Positions 9,201 through 18,376 of a stretch of 64,000 nt of DNA are shown here, one piece after another. Made by a program: the position numbers and the translations under genes. Source of the DNA: Pirellula staleyi DSM 6068 (GTDB taxonomy: Bacteria; Planctomycetota; Planctomycetia; Pirellulales; Pirellulaceae); the NCBI RefSeq assembly GCF_000025185.1, contig NC_013720.1, forward strand, positions 3,100,001 to 3,164,000, given 5' to 3'. Numbering within the stretch: the first letter of the stretch is position 1; each line of letters opens with the position of its first letter. A model generated the notes under the pieces. That model was not told the DNA's origin, ran no database searches, and saw nothing but the letters and a program-made list of their open reading frames with translations.

Positions 9201-9521
9201 AAAGGTGTAAACCACTTCGCCACTGCCATCGGCTACTGGGCTCACTTGTCCGTCAGCCGAAACCTTCACGACATCGCCTGTCGTGGTGACGGTGGCATGC
9301 CGCGTTAGGTCGAGCGAATCGCCCCCTTCGAGTTTGCCGCTAATCAGAACCTGGCGATACGAGAATCGACCATCGATCTCGATCGAGGCAGGGCGGGCTT
9401 CGAGTCCCACCACCTTGATCCCTTTCGGGAGTGGCTCGAGTGCAAAGGCTTGCAGCGACACCAGCATCGCGATGGCCAGCGTCGGGAGAAAAGCGAGTTG
9501 GTGATGGTACGTGTATTTCAT
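6207..9521 (-). CDS. Exported DUF1549/DUF1553 cytochrome-type protein with Ig-like N-terminal domain
   Basis: This 1104-residue secreted protein has a signal peptide (about 1-27), a beta-rich Big_2-like domain, then a region with GCNQGTCHG (about 141-149), a CX4CH haem-like motif. DUF1549 (PSCyt2) and DUF1553 (PSD1) follow. A conventional CNKCHDHPF haem motif lies in the middle, and PTNPALLDAMA and ARKPTESE are typical of DUF1553. Such proteins are abundant in planctomycetes and their substrate is unknown. A Glu/Lys-rich, partly coiled insert interrupts the C-terminal part around a beta domain. It lies just downstream of the WD40-cytochrome gene at 9608-11044 and probably shares its transcript. 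Confidence 0.88.
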   Translation of the reverse strand: MKYTYHHQLAFLPTLAIAMLVSLQAFALEPLPKGIKVVGLEARPASIEIDGRFSYRQVLISGKLEGGDSLDLTRHATVTTTGDVVKVSADGQVSPVADGSGEVVYTFGDQSIRIPTKVTGYNEVRPISFVKDVQPVLSRMGCNQGTCHGAKDGKGGFKLSLRGYDAIYDHRALTDDIGSRRFNRAAPDQSLMLLKATGSVPHVGGVRTEVDSSYYELVRTWISQGVKLDLDAPRVTHIEVYPVNPIVPLEAMTQQITVKAFYTDGSTRDVTREAFIESGNIEVIEASPSGLLTTLRRGEAPVLVRYEGAYAATTIICMGDRTGFAWQSMPEYNYIDGLVDKKLQQMKILPSELCTDDEFVRRVYIDLTGLPPTSTQVTEFLADTRDSKTKREALVDQLVGSREYVEHWTNKWSDLLQVNRKFLGEEGSVALRNWIKESIATNKPYNQFAYEVLTASGSNVENPPAAYYKTLRDPASLMENTTHLFLAVRFNCNKCHDHPFERWTQDQYYQLSAYFAQVGRKEDPMYAGQKIGGSAVEGAAPLVEVIYDTGSGEVTHDRTQQVSPPSFPYQHGDLAKSAASRREELAHWITSKDNQYFAKSYVNRLWGYLFGVGIIEPIDDIRAGNPPTNPALLDAMAVDFIENKFDVQHMLRTICKSRTYQLSIRSNKWNEDDTINYSHAIPRRLPAEVLFDAIHQATGAKAKLNGVPVGFRAAQLPDAGVSDPFLDDFGKPVRESACECERSSGMVLGPVLKLINGPTVAEAIGDPVSELNKLVASETDDNKLIDEIFLRFLARKPTESERNLGIAALKGPADEVTTAKQKLADYEAGLSAKQAAWETAIGQPVVWQTLKPADMTSSHAATKFAAREDHSVLVSGDPGQETYMLKFPVDMSNFTGLKLEALADDSLPAKGPGRAQNGNFVLSELAVTVTPDSDPAKTIAVPLTAVMADFNQESWHVAGAVDNNPTSGWAVSPKFGENHYALFKAAPAEAIQGKCTITVTMTFNFQDQKHCLGAFRLSTTGSSTPLDAASLPADLAKLLAVPAAERTEEQKQQLVAIYKSRDADFVRLSSELQLAENQMKNARMIGVQDLAWALINNPAFLFNR

Positions 9522-9607
9522 AGCGATTGCGATCCTTCGTTCGAACTAACTGGCTGGGACTGATCGTGTGAGGAGCTTGCTGCCAAACTACATTGCCCGT
9601 TCAGGCT

Positions 9608-11044
9608 CTACTTCGAGGCAGCAACCGTGCTGGGCATCACTTCCACCGGGGTGAACTTCGTCATCAGGGAACCATCGGCGACCTTCAGTAAACGGATATC
9701 GCCGTCGAATCCAGCCACCGCAAGCGTGTTGCCATCGCGGCTGAAATCAACCGAGTACTGACCACCTTCGGGCACGGCCAATTTCCATTTCTCAGCGCCA
9801 TCGGCAGCCGCATAAACGCGAACTTCACCACGTCCATCGCTGCTGCTGCACGCAGCAATCAGATTGCCATCGGGGCTATAAGCCACACCGAAAACACGGC
9901 CGGGCAGTGCTGGGAACTCGCGTAGCAAGTTGGCGTTGTCACCAATCTTACGAGCTTCGGTGCGGATCATCTTGAAAACCTGCGGGCGTCCATCAGAACC
10001 GCCACACAAGAGTTCGTCTTTCGTGGGGTGCCGATCGATGGCCATCAAACCACCCTTGAGCGCGCCAGGAGTGATGCTGGTAATGTTGTCGATGAATCGC
10101 TGCGTCGGCACTTCGATCAGCTTCATCGACATGTCGCGGCTGACCGAGATCACGTGATCGCTTTTGGTGCTGAAGATGGTGTCGAGCACCCAGTCGCTGT
10201 GAGCACCATTGAAGAGCACTTCCTTGCCAGTGGCGGGGTCGATCGCGCGAATGGTGTTGTCCGGACAGCCGAACGAAACCATTTTGCCATCGGGGCTCCA
10301 GCTACCGCCATAAAGCGTGTCGTAGCCAGCCGTGTGCGACAGTTTGAGAGTTCGGGTAGCGACATCCCAGATCTGCACTTCGCCAAAGCGTCCCGGCGAG
10401 CCACCTGTAGCGGCGAGCATCTTGCCATCGGGCGAGAAGGTGATCGATTCAATCCGTTCCGACTGTCCGACCAAGCGTCCGACGAGTCCAGTCCCATCGG
10501 CTTTGTGCAGCAGCACTTCGTGGTAGCCACCCACAGCGATGATATCTTCGGTGGGGGAGAATTCGATGGCTCGAATCACAGGTGCCGCTTGGTACAGCGG
10601 TGGGTGATCGGCATCGTAGGTGGGTAGATTCGAGGCGGGGGTATCGTCGACCGCACCTTGGGCAATCCACTTAGTAATGGTGTCGATTTCGGGCTGCGTG
10701 AGTGGTGGGCCATCTTTCGGCATTTCGGCCTTACCGTCGACCGGAGTGATCTGACCCATCAAGTAGCTCTTGTCGGGACTGCCAGCGACAATCGCAGCAT
10801 CGCCCGATTCGCCCCCCTTAAGCAGGTCGGCAAAGCTGGTCATCACATACTCGCCACCACGTTTGGCGGGCTGGTGGCAACCGATGCAGTTCTTAGTGCG
10901 GAAGATCGGCAGGACCTGGCGGAAGTAGCTCACTTTTTCAGCAGCAGCTGGTTCATCGGCGGCGCGTGCTGCATCAGCAATGCCACTCAGGATGAGGCTG
11001 CAAGCGGCGAGCATTTGCAGTGCGAAATTGGTTCGCAATTGCAT
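9608..11044 (-). CDS. Exported c-type cytochrome (PSCyt1) fused to WD40 repeats
   Basis: The 478-residue product has a signal peptide (about 1-28) and a single-haem domain with CIGCHQP (Cys53, Cys56, His57). MPKDGPPL supplies the likely distal Met. Several WD40-type repeats with SPDGK/SPDGN signatures fill residues about 150-470 and would form a beta-propeller. The combination of PSCyt1 with WD40 is characteristic of planctomycetes. The start at 11044 is chosen because the signal peptide begins there; an upstream ATG adds 12 non-hydrophobic residues. It is first of a two-gene leftward unit with 6207-9521, with 86 bases between them. Confidence 0.87.
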   Translation of the reverse strand: MQLRTNFALQMLAACSLILSGIADAARAADEPAAAEKVSYFRQVLPIFRTKNCIGCHQPAKRGGEYVMTSFADLLKGGESGDAAIVAGSPDKSYLMGQITPVDGKAEMPKDGPPLTQPEIDTITKWIAQGAVDDTPASNLPTYDADHPPLYQAAPVIRAIEFSPTEDIIAVGGYHEVLLHKADGTGLVGRLVGQSERIESITFSPDGKMLAATGGSPGRFGEVQIWDVATRTLKLSHTAGYDTLYGGSWSPDGKMVSFGCPDNTIRAIDPATGKEVLFNGAHSDWVLDTIFSTKSDHVISVSRDMSMKLIEVPTQRFIDNITSITPGALKGGLMAIDRHPTKDELLCGGSDGRPQVFKMIRTEARKIGDNANLLREFPALPGRVFGVAYSPDGNLIAACSSSDGRGEVRVYAAADGAEKWKLAVPEGGQYSVDFSRDGNTLAVAGFDGDIRLLKVADGSLMTKFTPVEVMPSTVAASK

Positions 11045-11795
11045 GGCGTAAGTCCTTACTTCAGAACACGTTATTGGCAACGTGTGACAGCTTCAGCCAG
11101 AGCGGGCTCGAAGCAGTCCGGACCAATCATTGGTCGCGGTAGGCGGCCCTTCATCTTCCCAAGCGAAAGAGGGCGCCAGCTTCTCGAAAATGTCACGCAA
11201 GGTGCCGGGGTTTCGAGGGCAAACAGCAATCGATCGAGCAGTCGGTTCCTGGCGGAACTAGACGCAGCATCCAGCCGAAACAAAGGTGGGAGCTGGTTTG
11301 TGTAAGGGATGCCAACCTTCCACTAAAGGCATTCTTAGTGCGGGCGATATCCCTTGCAGCAACGCGTCAATCATTGCCGATGAACTCCAAGTGTATCACC
11401 TCGAAATGCAAAACGCAAATTTTCCTTGCCCAAGTTCTCATTCCAGCCGCTACCCGAGTGATTTTCTCTTCCACTCCCAGGTGAATACCTTCTCGAGGCC
11501 CGCAAAGATCGGCGCAGGGACCGCTAGCAGTCGGATTGAGAGCGGGGAGTTGAGCAAACCACTAAACCAACCTGGCGACCTAGGAATCGCTGTTAAGGGA
11601 AAATGATCCCGCGTTGTATCGTTTCATTGGCGGGCGGCATACCGCACGGCTGGATTTTCGTTGACATCGACACCTTTCGATGGTTACACTCCCCATGCTC
11701 GGAGGGTCTCGCGACAGTATAGCTAGGGCCTCCAGGCTCCCGCCTCGTATTGAGTCCTACCGATCGTTCTGCTTGGATCAAGGAACGCATATCCG
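11045..11795. other. Non-coding divergent promoter region (751 bases)
   Basis: This separates the leftward cytochrome pair from the rightward DUF1549/DUF1501 pair and should hold promoters for both. A short inverted repeat, ACACGTT (11066-11072) and AACGTGT (11079-11085), lies in the leader of the leftward gene. I see no convincing coding sequence, RNA gene or standard promoter hexamer pair. Confidence 0.6.
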
Positions 11796-13976
11796 ATGAC
11801 TCTCACACCCTTTCGCTCAGTCTTCGCTGGGCTTCGTTCTGCCGCAACAGTGGCTGTTGCATTGGCTTGCTCGATCGGATTCGGGCGCCTGGCAATCGCT
11901 GAGGGTCTCGATCCGGCGAAGCTTCCGGGCATTGTGGTCGATGACGGAGCGGCTGAAGCTCTGGGAACTTGGACGAACTCGACCCACACGCGTCCGTTCG
12001 TTGGTGCCGGCTACATCTATAGCGCCGGTGGCGAGTCAAACCTTGTGAAGTTCCCTATCGAGGTGAAAGAAGCTGGCACCTACAGCGTGCTGCTGGCCTA
12101 CAGCCCGGGAGCCAATCGTACTGATCGAGCACCGGTGCAGATTCATGCTGCCGATGGCCAGCACAGCGCAATCGTCGATCAGCAGAAGGTGCCCGTTGGT
12201 GTCGGCCCTTTCCATCTGCTGGGGCAGTACGATTTCACTGCTGGTACGACCGAGATCATTGTCTCGGCTGAAGCGAACGAAAAAGGGGTGGTCATTGCCG
12301 ATGCCGTGATGCTGGTCAGCAAAGAATCGCTCGAAAAATTCAAGGCCGACTACGCCAAGGAATTCCCCAAGCTCGTCACCAAGAAGGCGGATAAACCAGC
12401 GAAGCCAGTTGCCGGTGCGAAGGCCAAACCTGCCGAGCCACCCCTCGAAACGGCACCTGCCTTTGTGCGTGTCCCAGCCACCAAGCAGCGCGAAAAACTA
12501 ACGCCCCATTCGCTCGATGCGTTGATGGAAAAACATGTCGGAGGGATCGAATCGGCGACCATTGTCGGCGATGAAGCCTTCCTGAGGCGAATCTGCTTCG
12601 ACCTCTGTGGACGTCAGCCAACCTCCGACGAAATGGCGACCTTCTTGGCCGACACCATGCCCGACAAGCGGGAACGGGCTGTCGATCGCTACCTCGCTCT
12701 TCCCGAATTTGGTCGTAACTGGGGCAACTACTTCAGCGATGTCGTCAGCTACCGAACTCCCGAACCCGAACTGACGTTCCTCAACTACACACCGTTCAAA
12801 GGCTGGTTGGCCGAGCAGCTGAATCAAGACGTGGGTTACGACGAAGTTGCCTATCGCATCATCACCGCCAGTGGGAAGGTGGCTGATAACCCAGCCGCTT
12901 CGTATGTCGGTTTCCACCAGGGAGATCGTTCGCGACTTGCCGCAGAGACCACACGCATCTTCCTCAGCACGCAGATTCAGTGTGCCGAGTGTCACGACCA
13001 TAAGTTCATCGACATGCCGCAGGAGACGTTTCACCACGTCGCCGCGTTCTTCGTGCGTGTTCAGGCGAAGCTCCCTTGGAACGACAGCAGCCAGATCCTC
13101 GTCTCGAGCAAAGCGGCTGGCGAACACAAGATGCCCGAAGGTCGCGAAGAGATGAAGCCGATGGCGTTCTCGGAGAAGTCGCTCGAACTGGGACGCTCGG
13201 ATATCGATCGCCGCGTGGAACTAGCCAACTGGATTGTCGGTTCCGAGAACCCTTGGTTTGCCAAGGCGTTTACCAATCGTGTTTGGGCTCGCATGATGGG
13301 ACGCGGATTCTGCGAACCGGTCGACGAGATCGGCGAACTTGGTGATCGAGTCCTTCCAGAAGTTCATGCAGCAGTAGCCGATCACTTCATCGCCACTGGC
13401 TTTAAGGCCAAGGATCTCTTCCGCACGATCGCCCTCTCGAAGAGCTATCAGCGCGGCATTTGCGATCCGGCGAAGGGTGATGAAAAACCGTTTGCTACGA
13501 TCGCTGCCGGTCGCCTGCGAGGTGATGAGGTGTTTGATTCGCTCGCCGTTGCGATTTCGCTGCCCGACGTTACTCCGCCAGCAATGGCACCCACCGCAGA
13601 GATTCGCTTCCCGCCGCCACCCAAGAGCACCCGCGATCTGGTGAATGAAGCGTTTGGCTTCGATCCATCATCGGAAGCGGTGCATGTGCTCCGAACGATG
13701 CAGCAAGCGATGTTCCTGATGAACAACGATCAGATTCAAAAGCAAATCGATGCCTCGCCCGGTTCAGGCACCGTTCTCGCGCAGCTGCTCGCAGCCGAAG
13801 CTTCGAACGATGTGGTGGTCGAGAAGTTGTACGAGCGTGTTTTGGCTCGTAAGCCGACGGCGAAGGAAATCGAGATTGCTCGGGAGCATATCGCCAGCAT
13901 CGCCGACCGTGGCGACGCTTTCGAGGATCTCCTGTGGAGCATGATCAATAGCGCTGAGTTCTTGTCGCGTCGCTAA
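11796..13976 (+). CDS. Exported DUF1549/DUF1553 protein with golvesin-like N-terminal domain
   Basis: The 726-residue protein has a signal peptide (about 1-35). A beta-sandwich follows that resembles golvesin/Xly-type carbohydrate-associated domains (LVKFPIEVKEAGTYSVLL, then GVVIADAVML near 165). After a Lys/Ala/Pro linker come DUF1549 (LDALMEKHVGGIE, RRICFDLCGRQPTSDE) with haem-type CAECHDHKF, and DUF1553 (WFAKAFTNRVWARMMGRG, ARKPTAKE). It pairs with the DUF1501 gene 66 bases downstream, a coupling seen repeatedly in planctomycetes. The role is probably in extracytoplasmic polysaccharide metabolism, but that is inference. Confidence 0.87.
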   Translation: MTLTPFRSVFAGLRSAATVAVALACSIGFGRLAIAEGLDPAKLPGIVVDDGAAEALGTWTNSTHTRPFVGAGYIYSAGGESNLVKFPIEVKEAGTYSVLLAYSPGANRTDRAPVQIHAADGQHSAIVDQQKVPVGVGPFHLLGQYDFTAGTTEIIVSAEANEKGVVIADAVMLVSKESLEKFKADYAKEFPKLVTKKADKPAKPVAGAKAKPAEPPLETAPAFVRVPATKQREKLTPHSLDALMEKHVGGIESATIVGDEAFLRRICFDLCGRQPTSDEMATFLADTMPDKRERAVDRYLALPEFGRNWGNYFSDVVSYRTPEPELTFLNYTPFKGWLAEQLNQDVGYDEVAYRIITASGKVADNPAASYVGFHQGDRSRLAAETTRIFLSTQIQCAECHDHKFIDMPQETFHHVAAFFVRVQAKLPWNDSSQILVSSKAAGEHKMPEGREEMKPMAFSEKSLELGRSDIDRRVELANWIVGSENPWFAKAFTNRVWARMMGRGFCEPVDEIGELGDRVLPEVHAAVADHFIATGFKAKDLFRTIALSKSYQRGICDPAKGDEKPFATIAAGRLRGDEVFDSLAVAISLPDVTPPAMAPTAEIRFPPPPKSTRDLVNEAFGFDPSSEAVHVLRTMQQAMFLMNNDQIQKQIDASPGSGTVLAQLLAAEASNDVVVEKLYERVLARKPTAKEIEIAREHIASIADRGDAFEDLLWSMINSAEFLSRR

Positions 13977-14042
13977 ACGGCATGAACCTGAGTTGAGCTG
14001 AGCAGTTTTGTCCGTCCACTTTTGTACGAGCGTAGGTCGACC

Positions 14043-15359
14043 ATGCAACGCACTGTAGTTACCGCAACAGCCGACAAGCATGGCGTTACTGGTCGGCGTG
14101 GTTTTCTGCGTCAGATGTTTACTGCCGGTGTCGCAACAACGGCTGCAGTATCGTGGCGCGATATGCTGATGGCTCGCACGGCCGACATGGCCAAGTCGGG
14201 CAAAAAGATGATTCTGCTGTGGATGGATGGCGGTCCGAGCCAGTTCGAAACTTTCAATCCCAAGATCGGTTCGAAGTTTCAAGGTCCGGCAAAGGCGATC
14301 AAGACCAACGTTCCAGGTGTCGAGATTGCCGAGTATTGGCCCGAAACAGCCAAGGTGATGGACAAGATTGCTTTGGTGCGCTCGATGAAGAGCGAAGAGC
14401 GCGACCATTTCCGGGCCATCAAGCTTGTTCGCACGGGCTATCCAATCAAGCCGACGATCAACTATCCCACCTGGGGTAGCGTTGTGGCCCGTGATCGCTG
14501 GGACCCCGGATTTGATCTTCCAGCGTTTGTGCGCGTCGGGACGCCACGCATCAAGACGCGCGATGTAAATGCTGGTGTGCTGGGGGCACGGTACGAGTCG
14601 TTCAAGATTCCGAGCGCAGGTAAGTTGCCCGAGAACGTCAGCCCCGTTGTCGATCCGCAGGTGCTGGAGCGTCGTCTGGCGCTGGCGGCCAAAATGGATC
14701 AGCAGTTCGCTGCATCAGGAAGTGAAAAAGCGGCTCGCGAACAGCGTGAGATCTACGAACGCACCAGCCGATTCGTTCTCAGCCCACTCATCAAAACGTT
14801 CGATCTGTCGCAAGAGCCCGAGAAGATGCGCGAGGCTTATGGCGCGACTACCTTCGGTCAAAGTTGCTTGCTCGCTCGACGCTTGATCGAAACCGGCGTC
14901 AGCTTCGTTGAAGTGATCAACGGTGGCGATGGAAACGACCAAGGTTGGGATACGCACAAGCGAGGGTTCAAAGAGAATCCCGAACTAGCCGCGCAAACCG
15001 ACACTGGTTATGCCGCGCTGCTGACCGACCTGGCCAATCGCGGGCTGCTTGAAGATACGCTGGTGGTGTGGATGGGCGAGTTCTGCCGCACACCGAAGTT
15101 CGACGCCGATGGTGGCCGCGATCACTACAGCGAAGGCTGGATCGTTGGCTTCTCGGGTGGTGGCGTGAAAATGGGGCAGGTGATCGGCGCGACGGACGAT
15201 GAAGGGGTGAAAGTCACCGATCGACCAGTCGGCGTTCAGGATCTGTTCGTCACGTTCTGCCACATCCTGGGGCTCGACCCGCACGAAGAGTACATCACCG
15301 ATCAAGATCAGCCGCTGAAGCTGGTCGAAGGTGGCGAACTGATTAAAGAGCTCGTCTAA
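14043..15359 (+). CDS. Tat-exported DUF1501 protein
   Basis: The 438-residue product begins with a twin-arginine type signal (GRRGFLRQMFTAGVATTAA at about 18-36). The mature part has sulfatase/alkaline phosphatase-like features of DUF1501: ILLWMDGGPSQFETF, MKSEERDHFRAIK, WDTHKRGF, VVWMGEFCRTPKF and GRDHYSEGW. The Asp, His and Glu residues in these motifs could bind metal. The start at 14043 puts the Tat motif near the N terminus. It is the second gene of a rightward pair with 11796-13976 and is followed by a strong terminator. Confidence 0.88.
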   Translation: MQRTVVTATADKHGVTGRRGFLRQMFTAGVATTAAVSWRDMLMARTADMAKSGKKMILLWMDGGPSQFETFNPKIGSKFQGPAKAIKTNVPGVEIAEYWPETAKVMDKIALVRSMKSEERDHFRAIKLVRTGYPIKPTINYPTWGSVVARDRWDPGFDLPAFVRVGTPRIKTRDVNAGVLGARYESFKIPSAGKLPENVSPVVDPQVLERRLALAAKMDQQFAASGSEKAAREQREIYERTSRFVLSPLIKTFDLSQEPEKMREAYGATTFGQSCLLARRLIETGVSFVEVINGGDGNDQGWDTHKRGFKENPELAAQTDTGYAALLTDLANRGLLEDTLVVWMGEFCRTPKFDADGGRDHYSEGWIVGFSGGGVKMGQVIGATDDEGVKVTDRPVGVQDLFVTFCHILGLDPHEEYITDQDQPLKLVEGGELIKELV

Positions 15360-15402
15360 ACGAGCCAGCGAGTGTTCGCTCGCAACAATTCAACCTCTCC
15401 TC

Positions 15403-15443
15403 CATCGCGCTAGGAAATCCTCTCCTCCAGCGCGATGTTTTTT
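15403..15443 (+). terminator. Factor-independent terminator after the DUF1501 gene
   Basis: The arms CATCGCGCT (15403-15411) and AGCGCGATG (15429-15437) pair perfectly and are followed by six T (15438-15443). Confidence 0.85.
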
Positions 15444-15525
15444 GCGCGGAACGCAATAGCAAGTCCGTGATCGAGATCGTTGATCGCGCCAGAAGATCGC
15501 GCGAGTCATTCAGCCAAAGCGTCGA

Positions 15526-16470
15526 CTAAGCTTCGAGTGGCTGCCAGGCTCGCACTGCATAGTGAGCGAGTGGGTCGCGGGGAAAATGCTGGGGATGGAA
15601 CAAGTGGGCCAGTAGCTCCAGCGTATCGATGATGCGCGGACCACTCCGGTTGAGGAGCGCGTTGCCATCGATGACGTAGACGCGTCCTTCACGCACCGCC
15701 TTCAGATCGCGATATCCAGGAAGCGAAGTCACTTGCCTCGCTTCGAGCTTGGTTCGCTCGAGATCAAAGCCGCAGGCTGCCAGCAGCAAGAGATCGGGAT
15801 CGGCGTCGACTACCTGCTGCCAGGTTGCGTACTCACTGTGCGCTCCCGCTTTGGTGAGCAGGCTTGTGCCCCCAGCGATTTGCAGAAGTTCGGGCGTCCA
15901 GTTGCTCGCCGTCATCAGCGGAGCAAACCATTCGAGACAGACCACGCGTGGTCGCTGGTGAGGGAGCAGCGAATTGGTGATCGACTGCACGTGCTCGATG
16001 CGTGAGGCCAGCTGAAACCGCAGCTGCTGACCACGATCGGGAACACCCGCAGCCGTGGCGACACGCTCGGCATCGTCGAGGATATCGGTGAGCGAGAGAG
16101 GCTGCAGCGCGACAATCTTGGTGGCGACAAGATTGGGGGTTCGCGCGACGGCATCAACCACGTCTTCGTAGCGCACGGCACAAACGTCGCACTGTGCCTG
16201 GGTGATCACCAGATCGGGAGCTAGAGTCGCAAGCAGCTGCTCGTCGACTTCGTAGAGCGGCTCGCAGCGGCGGAGAAGTTCGCGAACTTCGAGATCAATC
16301 TCGCTACTCGGTTTCGCCGAGTCGATGCGACTCCGGGTAGCTTGCGGCAGCGATCGCACCTGCGCCGGGAAGTCGCATTCGTGGCTGACAGCGAGCAACT
16401 TATCGCCGAGTCCCAGTGCGCACACAAACTCGGTGGCACTCGACAGCAAGGAGACGATGCGCTCGGCCAC
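15526..16470 (-). CDS. BtuF-like helical-backbone metal/cobalamin receptor without signal peptide
   Basis: The 314-residue product matches COG0614 substrate-binding proteins: RIVSLLSSATEFVCALGLGD at the start, then LAPDLVITQAQCDVCAV, EWFAPLMTASNWTPELL and VYVIDGNALLNRSGPRI. It lacks a signal peptide or lipobox, so it is likely cytoplasmic, and no BtuC/BtuD-type partner is next to it. Unexported homologues in many bacteria are annotated as cobalamin-binding proteins. It follows the large exported protein at 16508-18376 by 37 bases on the same strand and could be the last gene of the ABC run. Ligand identity is unproven. Confidence 0.75.
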   Translation of the reverse strand: MAERIVSLLSSATEFVCALGLGDKLLAVSHECDFPAQVRSLPQATRSRIDSAKPSSEIDLEVRELLRRCEPLYEVDEQLLATLAPDLVITQAQCDVCAVRYEDVVDAVARTPNLVATKIVALQPLSLTDILDDAERVATAAGVPDRGQQLRFQLASRIEHVQSITNSLLPHQRPRVVCLEWFAPLMTASNWTPELLQIAGGTSLLTKAGAHSEYATWQQVVDADPDLLLLAACGFDLERTKLEARQVTSLPGYRDLKAVREGRVYVIDGNALLNRSGPRIIDTLELLAHLFHPQHFPRDPLAHYAVRAWQPLEA

Positions 16471-16507
16471 GGCTACGAGATTTCCTGACGTCCAATTGGC
16501 AACGCTA

Positions 16508-18376
16508 CTACTCCGCTGGTTTCACGTCCGCAGGCTTTTCGTCGGCCGATTTGTCATCGGCCGGTGTTGCCTCGGCGGGCTTTTCGTCCGCAGGCTTTTC
16601 CTCCGCTGGTTTATCGGAGGTCGGCTTATCGTCCGTCGGTTTGTCTGCTGCAGGCGTTTCTACAGCAGGTTTGGGCTCGGCCGGTTTGCTTTCCTCAGGC
16701 TTGTCGGCTGGCTTCTCTGCAGGTTTCGTCTCGGCAGGCTTCTCGTTGGCCGCTTCTTCCAGCAGCTTGACTTGTTCCAGCAGCGTTTGCCCTTCCGCGT
16801 GACGTTCGAGAAGCGACTTCAGTACAAAGTCCTTCGGAAACGGCTGTTCGATCTGACCGAGCAAGCTGCGGTACTTTTTGATCGAGTCGATCAAGTCTTG
16901 GGCCTCAGCGTTCTCCATCAAGTCGGGAAATTCGCGGAAGATCTCGGACCAAAGGCCCCACGCTTCTTCGTACTTTTCCTTCGCCACAGAGAACTGCTCA
17001 CCCGTTTCGGTAAGCAGGTCGGCATCGTAGACCAGTTTGCGAGCGGTGAGTGTGCGCGGCATCTTCTCGGCGCGACAACGGCTACGCCAGTATTCGAAGT
17101 TGACGATGCCCCGATAACGTCCGATCCAGTCGGCGAGTTCGACGTCGGATTCCATACGCTCGGTCAGTTCGCGAATGGCGTTACGTTTTTCTTTCGGTGC
17201 ACCGGCGATCACTTCGGCATTGGTGACGTTGATTTTGGTGGTCGCTTCGCGAGCAAGTGCGAACTCGTCGAAGGTGCGAGTCGCTTCCGGTTTCTTGAGA
17301 GCCGCTTTCTCTTCGTCGCTCAGCTTCGATTCACGCTCGGCCTTCAGTGCGGCACGAACACCGGGAGCCAGCTTATCGATTTCAGCATCGGCAGCTGCCA
17401 AGCGGTCGCGGGCTGCTTCGAGGTCGTTCAGGCGAATATTGAGGCCGCTGGACGTAGGGATTTCGCGATTGCCGTAACACTCTTCACCCACGTCGAGCTG
17501 TGATCGATCTTCGTAGTCGCTCGAGTGCCAAGCACCCGCAGCGGCACGCCAAGCGAGTTCCGTTCGGTCTTCAAAGCGTCCATCCTTAGCCATCGCACTG
17601 GCGGAATTGATGCGCGACATCGGACTGCCGCTGTAAAACAGCAGCGGGCTTTTTCCACGAATCGGCTTGCCGGTGTAAACCACCGAGTCGATGGCTTTGT
17701 TGTACCACAGCCGCGCCACGAGCCAGTTGTCGGGCTTACCGTCGGGGCCTTTCGCTTGTTCGCGATCGACTTCGACGCCGTTCTTACGGAACAGTTCGTG
17801 GAAATCCTTGTCGTCGCGGAACAGGCGGCGGAACTGCTTGGACTCGTCCGAGCGACCGATCTTTTGGCCCACGAACCAGCCAACCTGATAGAGCAAACCA
17901 GGTTCGTTGCGGTTGTACTGCGTGCCGGTGATGAGGAAGTCGATCCCCTTCTTCACCCACTCATAGCGAAAGCGATAGTCGTCGAACTCAACCGAAACGT
18001 TGTACGAAAGGTTGTGTGCTTGGAATTCCCAAACGCCGAGGAAGTTCGGCTGCAGGCGGATGATCTGGTTGACGGTCAGTTCGAGATTGTCCCAGTCTTC
18101 CACCTTCTTAAAGTGGTTGGCATAACCCCACAACAAGTTGGCAGCAACACCGCGCAAACCGAGCGTGGCGAGTTTCATCGACTCGCTGGCAGGATCGATT
18201 TCGCCGAGCTGAGCTTGCGCGAGACCATATTCCGAGCGGAGCTGCGAGAGCTTGCCACCAGCCGAGGCATCTTTGCCGATGGTCGCCGGCTGGCTGAGTG
18301 CCGCGAGCGGCAACAGCAACAGGGCAATGGCGGCGATGTAGCGAACTTTACGAGCAAACGAGGCATTGCGGTTCAT
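16508..18376 (-). CDS. Large exported protein with Lys-Pro-Ala-rich tail, linked to an ABC-2 transporter
   Basis: The 622-residue protein starts with a signal peptide or membrane anchor (about 10-30). A largely helical region follows, with TPR-like stretches (NLLWGYANHFKKVEDWDNL, YEEAWGLWSEIFREFPDL). Residues about 540-622 are low-complexity repeats of KPAEEKPADEKPAE type. Its ATG overlaps the stop of the upstream ABC permease (ATGA, 18373-18376), so the two are translationally coupled. It is likely an extracytoplasmic accessory of that transporter. I recognise no named family; such proteins occur as planctomycete hypotheticals. Confidence 0.7.
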   Translation of the reverse strand: MNRNASFARKVRYIAAIALLLLPLAALSQPATIGKDASAGGKLSQLRSEYGLAQAQLGEIDPASESMKLATLGLRGVAANLLWGYANHFKKVEDWDNLELTVNQIIRLQPNFLGVWEFQAHNLSYNVSVEFDDYRFRYEWVKKGIDFLITGTQYNRNEPGLLYQVGWFVGQKIGRSDESKQFRRLFRDDKDFHELFRKNGVEVDREQAKGPDGKPDNWLVARLWYNKAIDSVVYTGKPIRGKSPLLFYSGSPMSRINSASAMAKDGRFEDRTELAWRAAAGAWHSSDYEDRSQLDVGEECYGNREIPTSSGLNIRLNDLEAARDRLAAADAEIDKLAPGVRAALKAERESKLSDEEKAALKKPEATRTFDEFALAREATTKINVTNAEVIAGAPKEKRNAIRELTERMESDVELADWIGRYRGIVNFEYWRSRCRAEKMPRTLTARKLVYDADLLTETGEQFSVAKEKYEEAWGLWSEIFREFPDLMENAEAQDLIDSIKKYRSLLGQIEQPFPKDFVLKSLLERHAEGQTLLEQVKLLEEAANEKPAETKPAEKPADKPEESKPAEPKPAVETPAADKPTDDKPTSDKPAEEKPADEKPAEATPADDKSADEKPADVKPAE

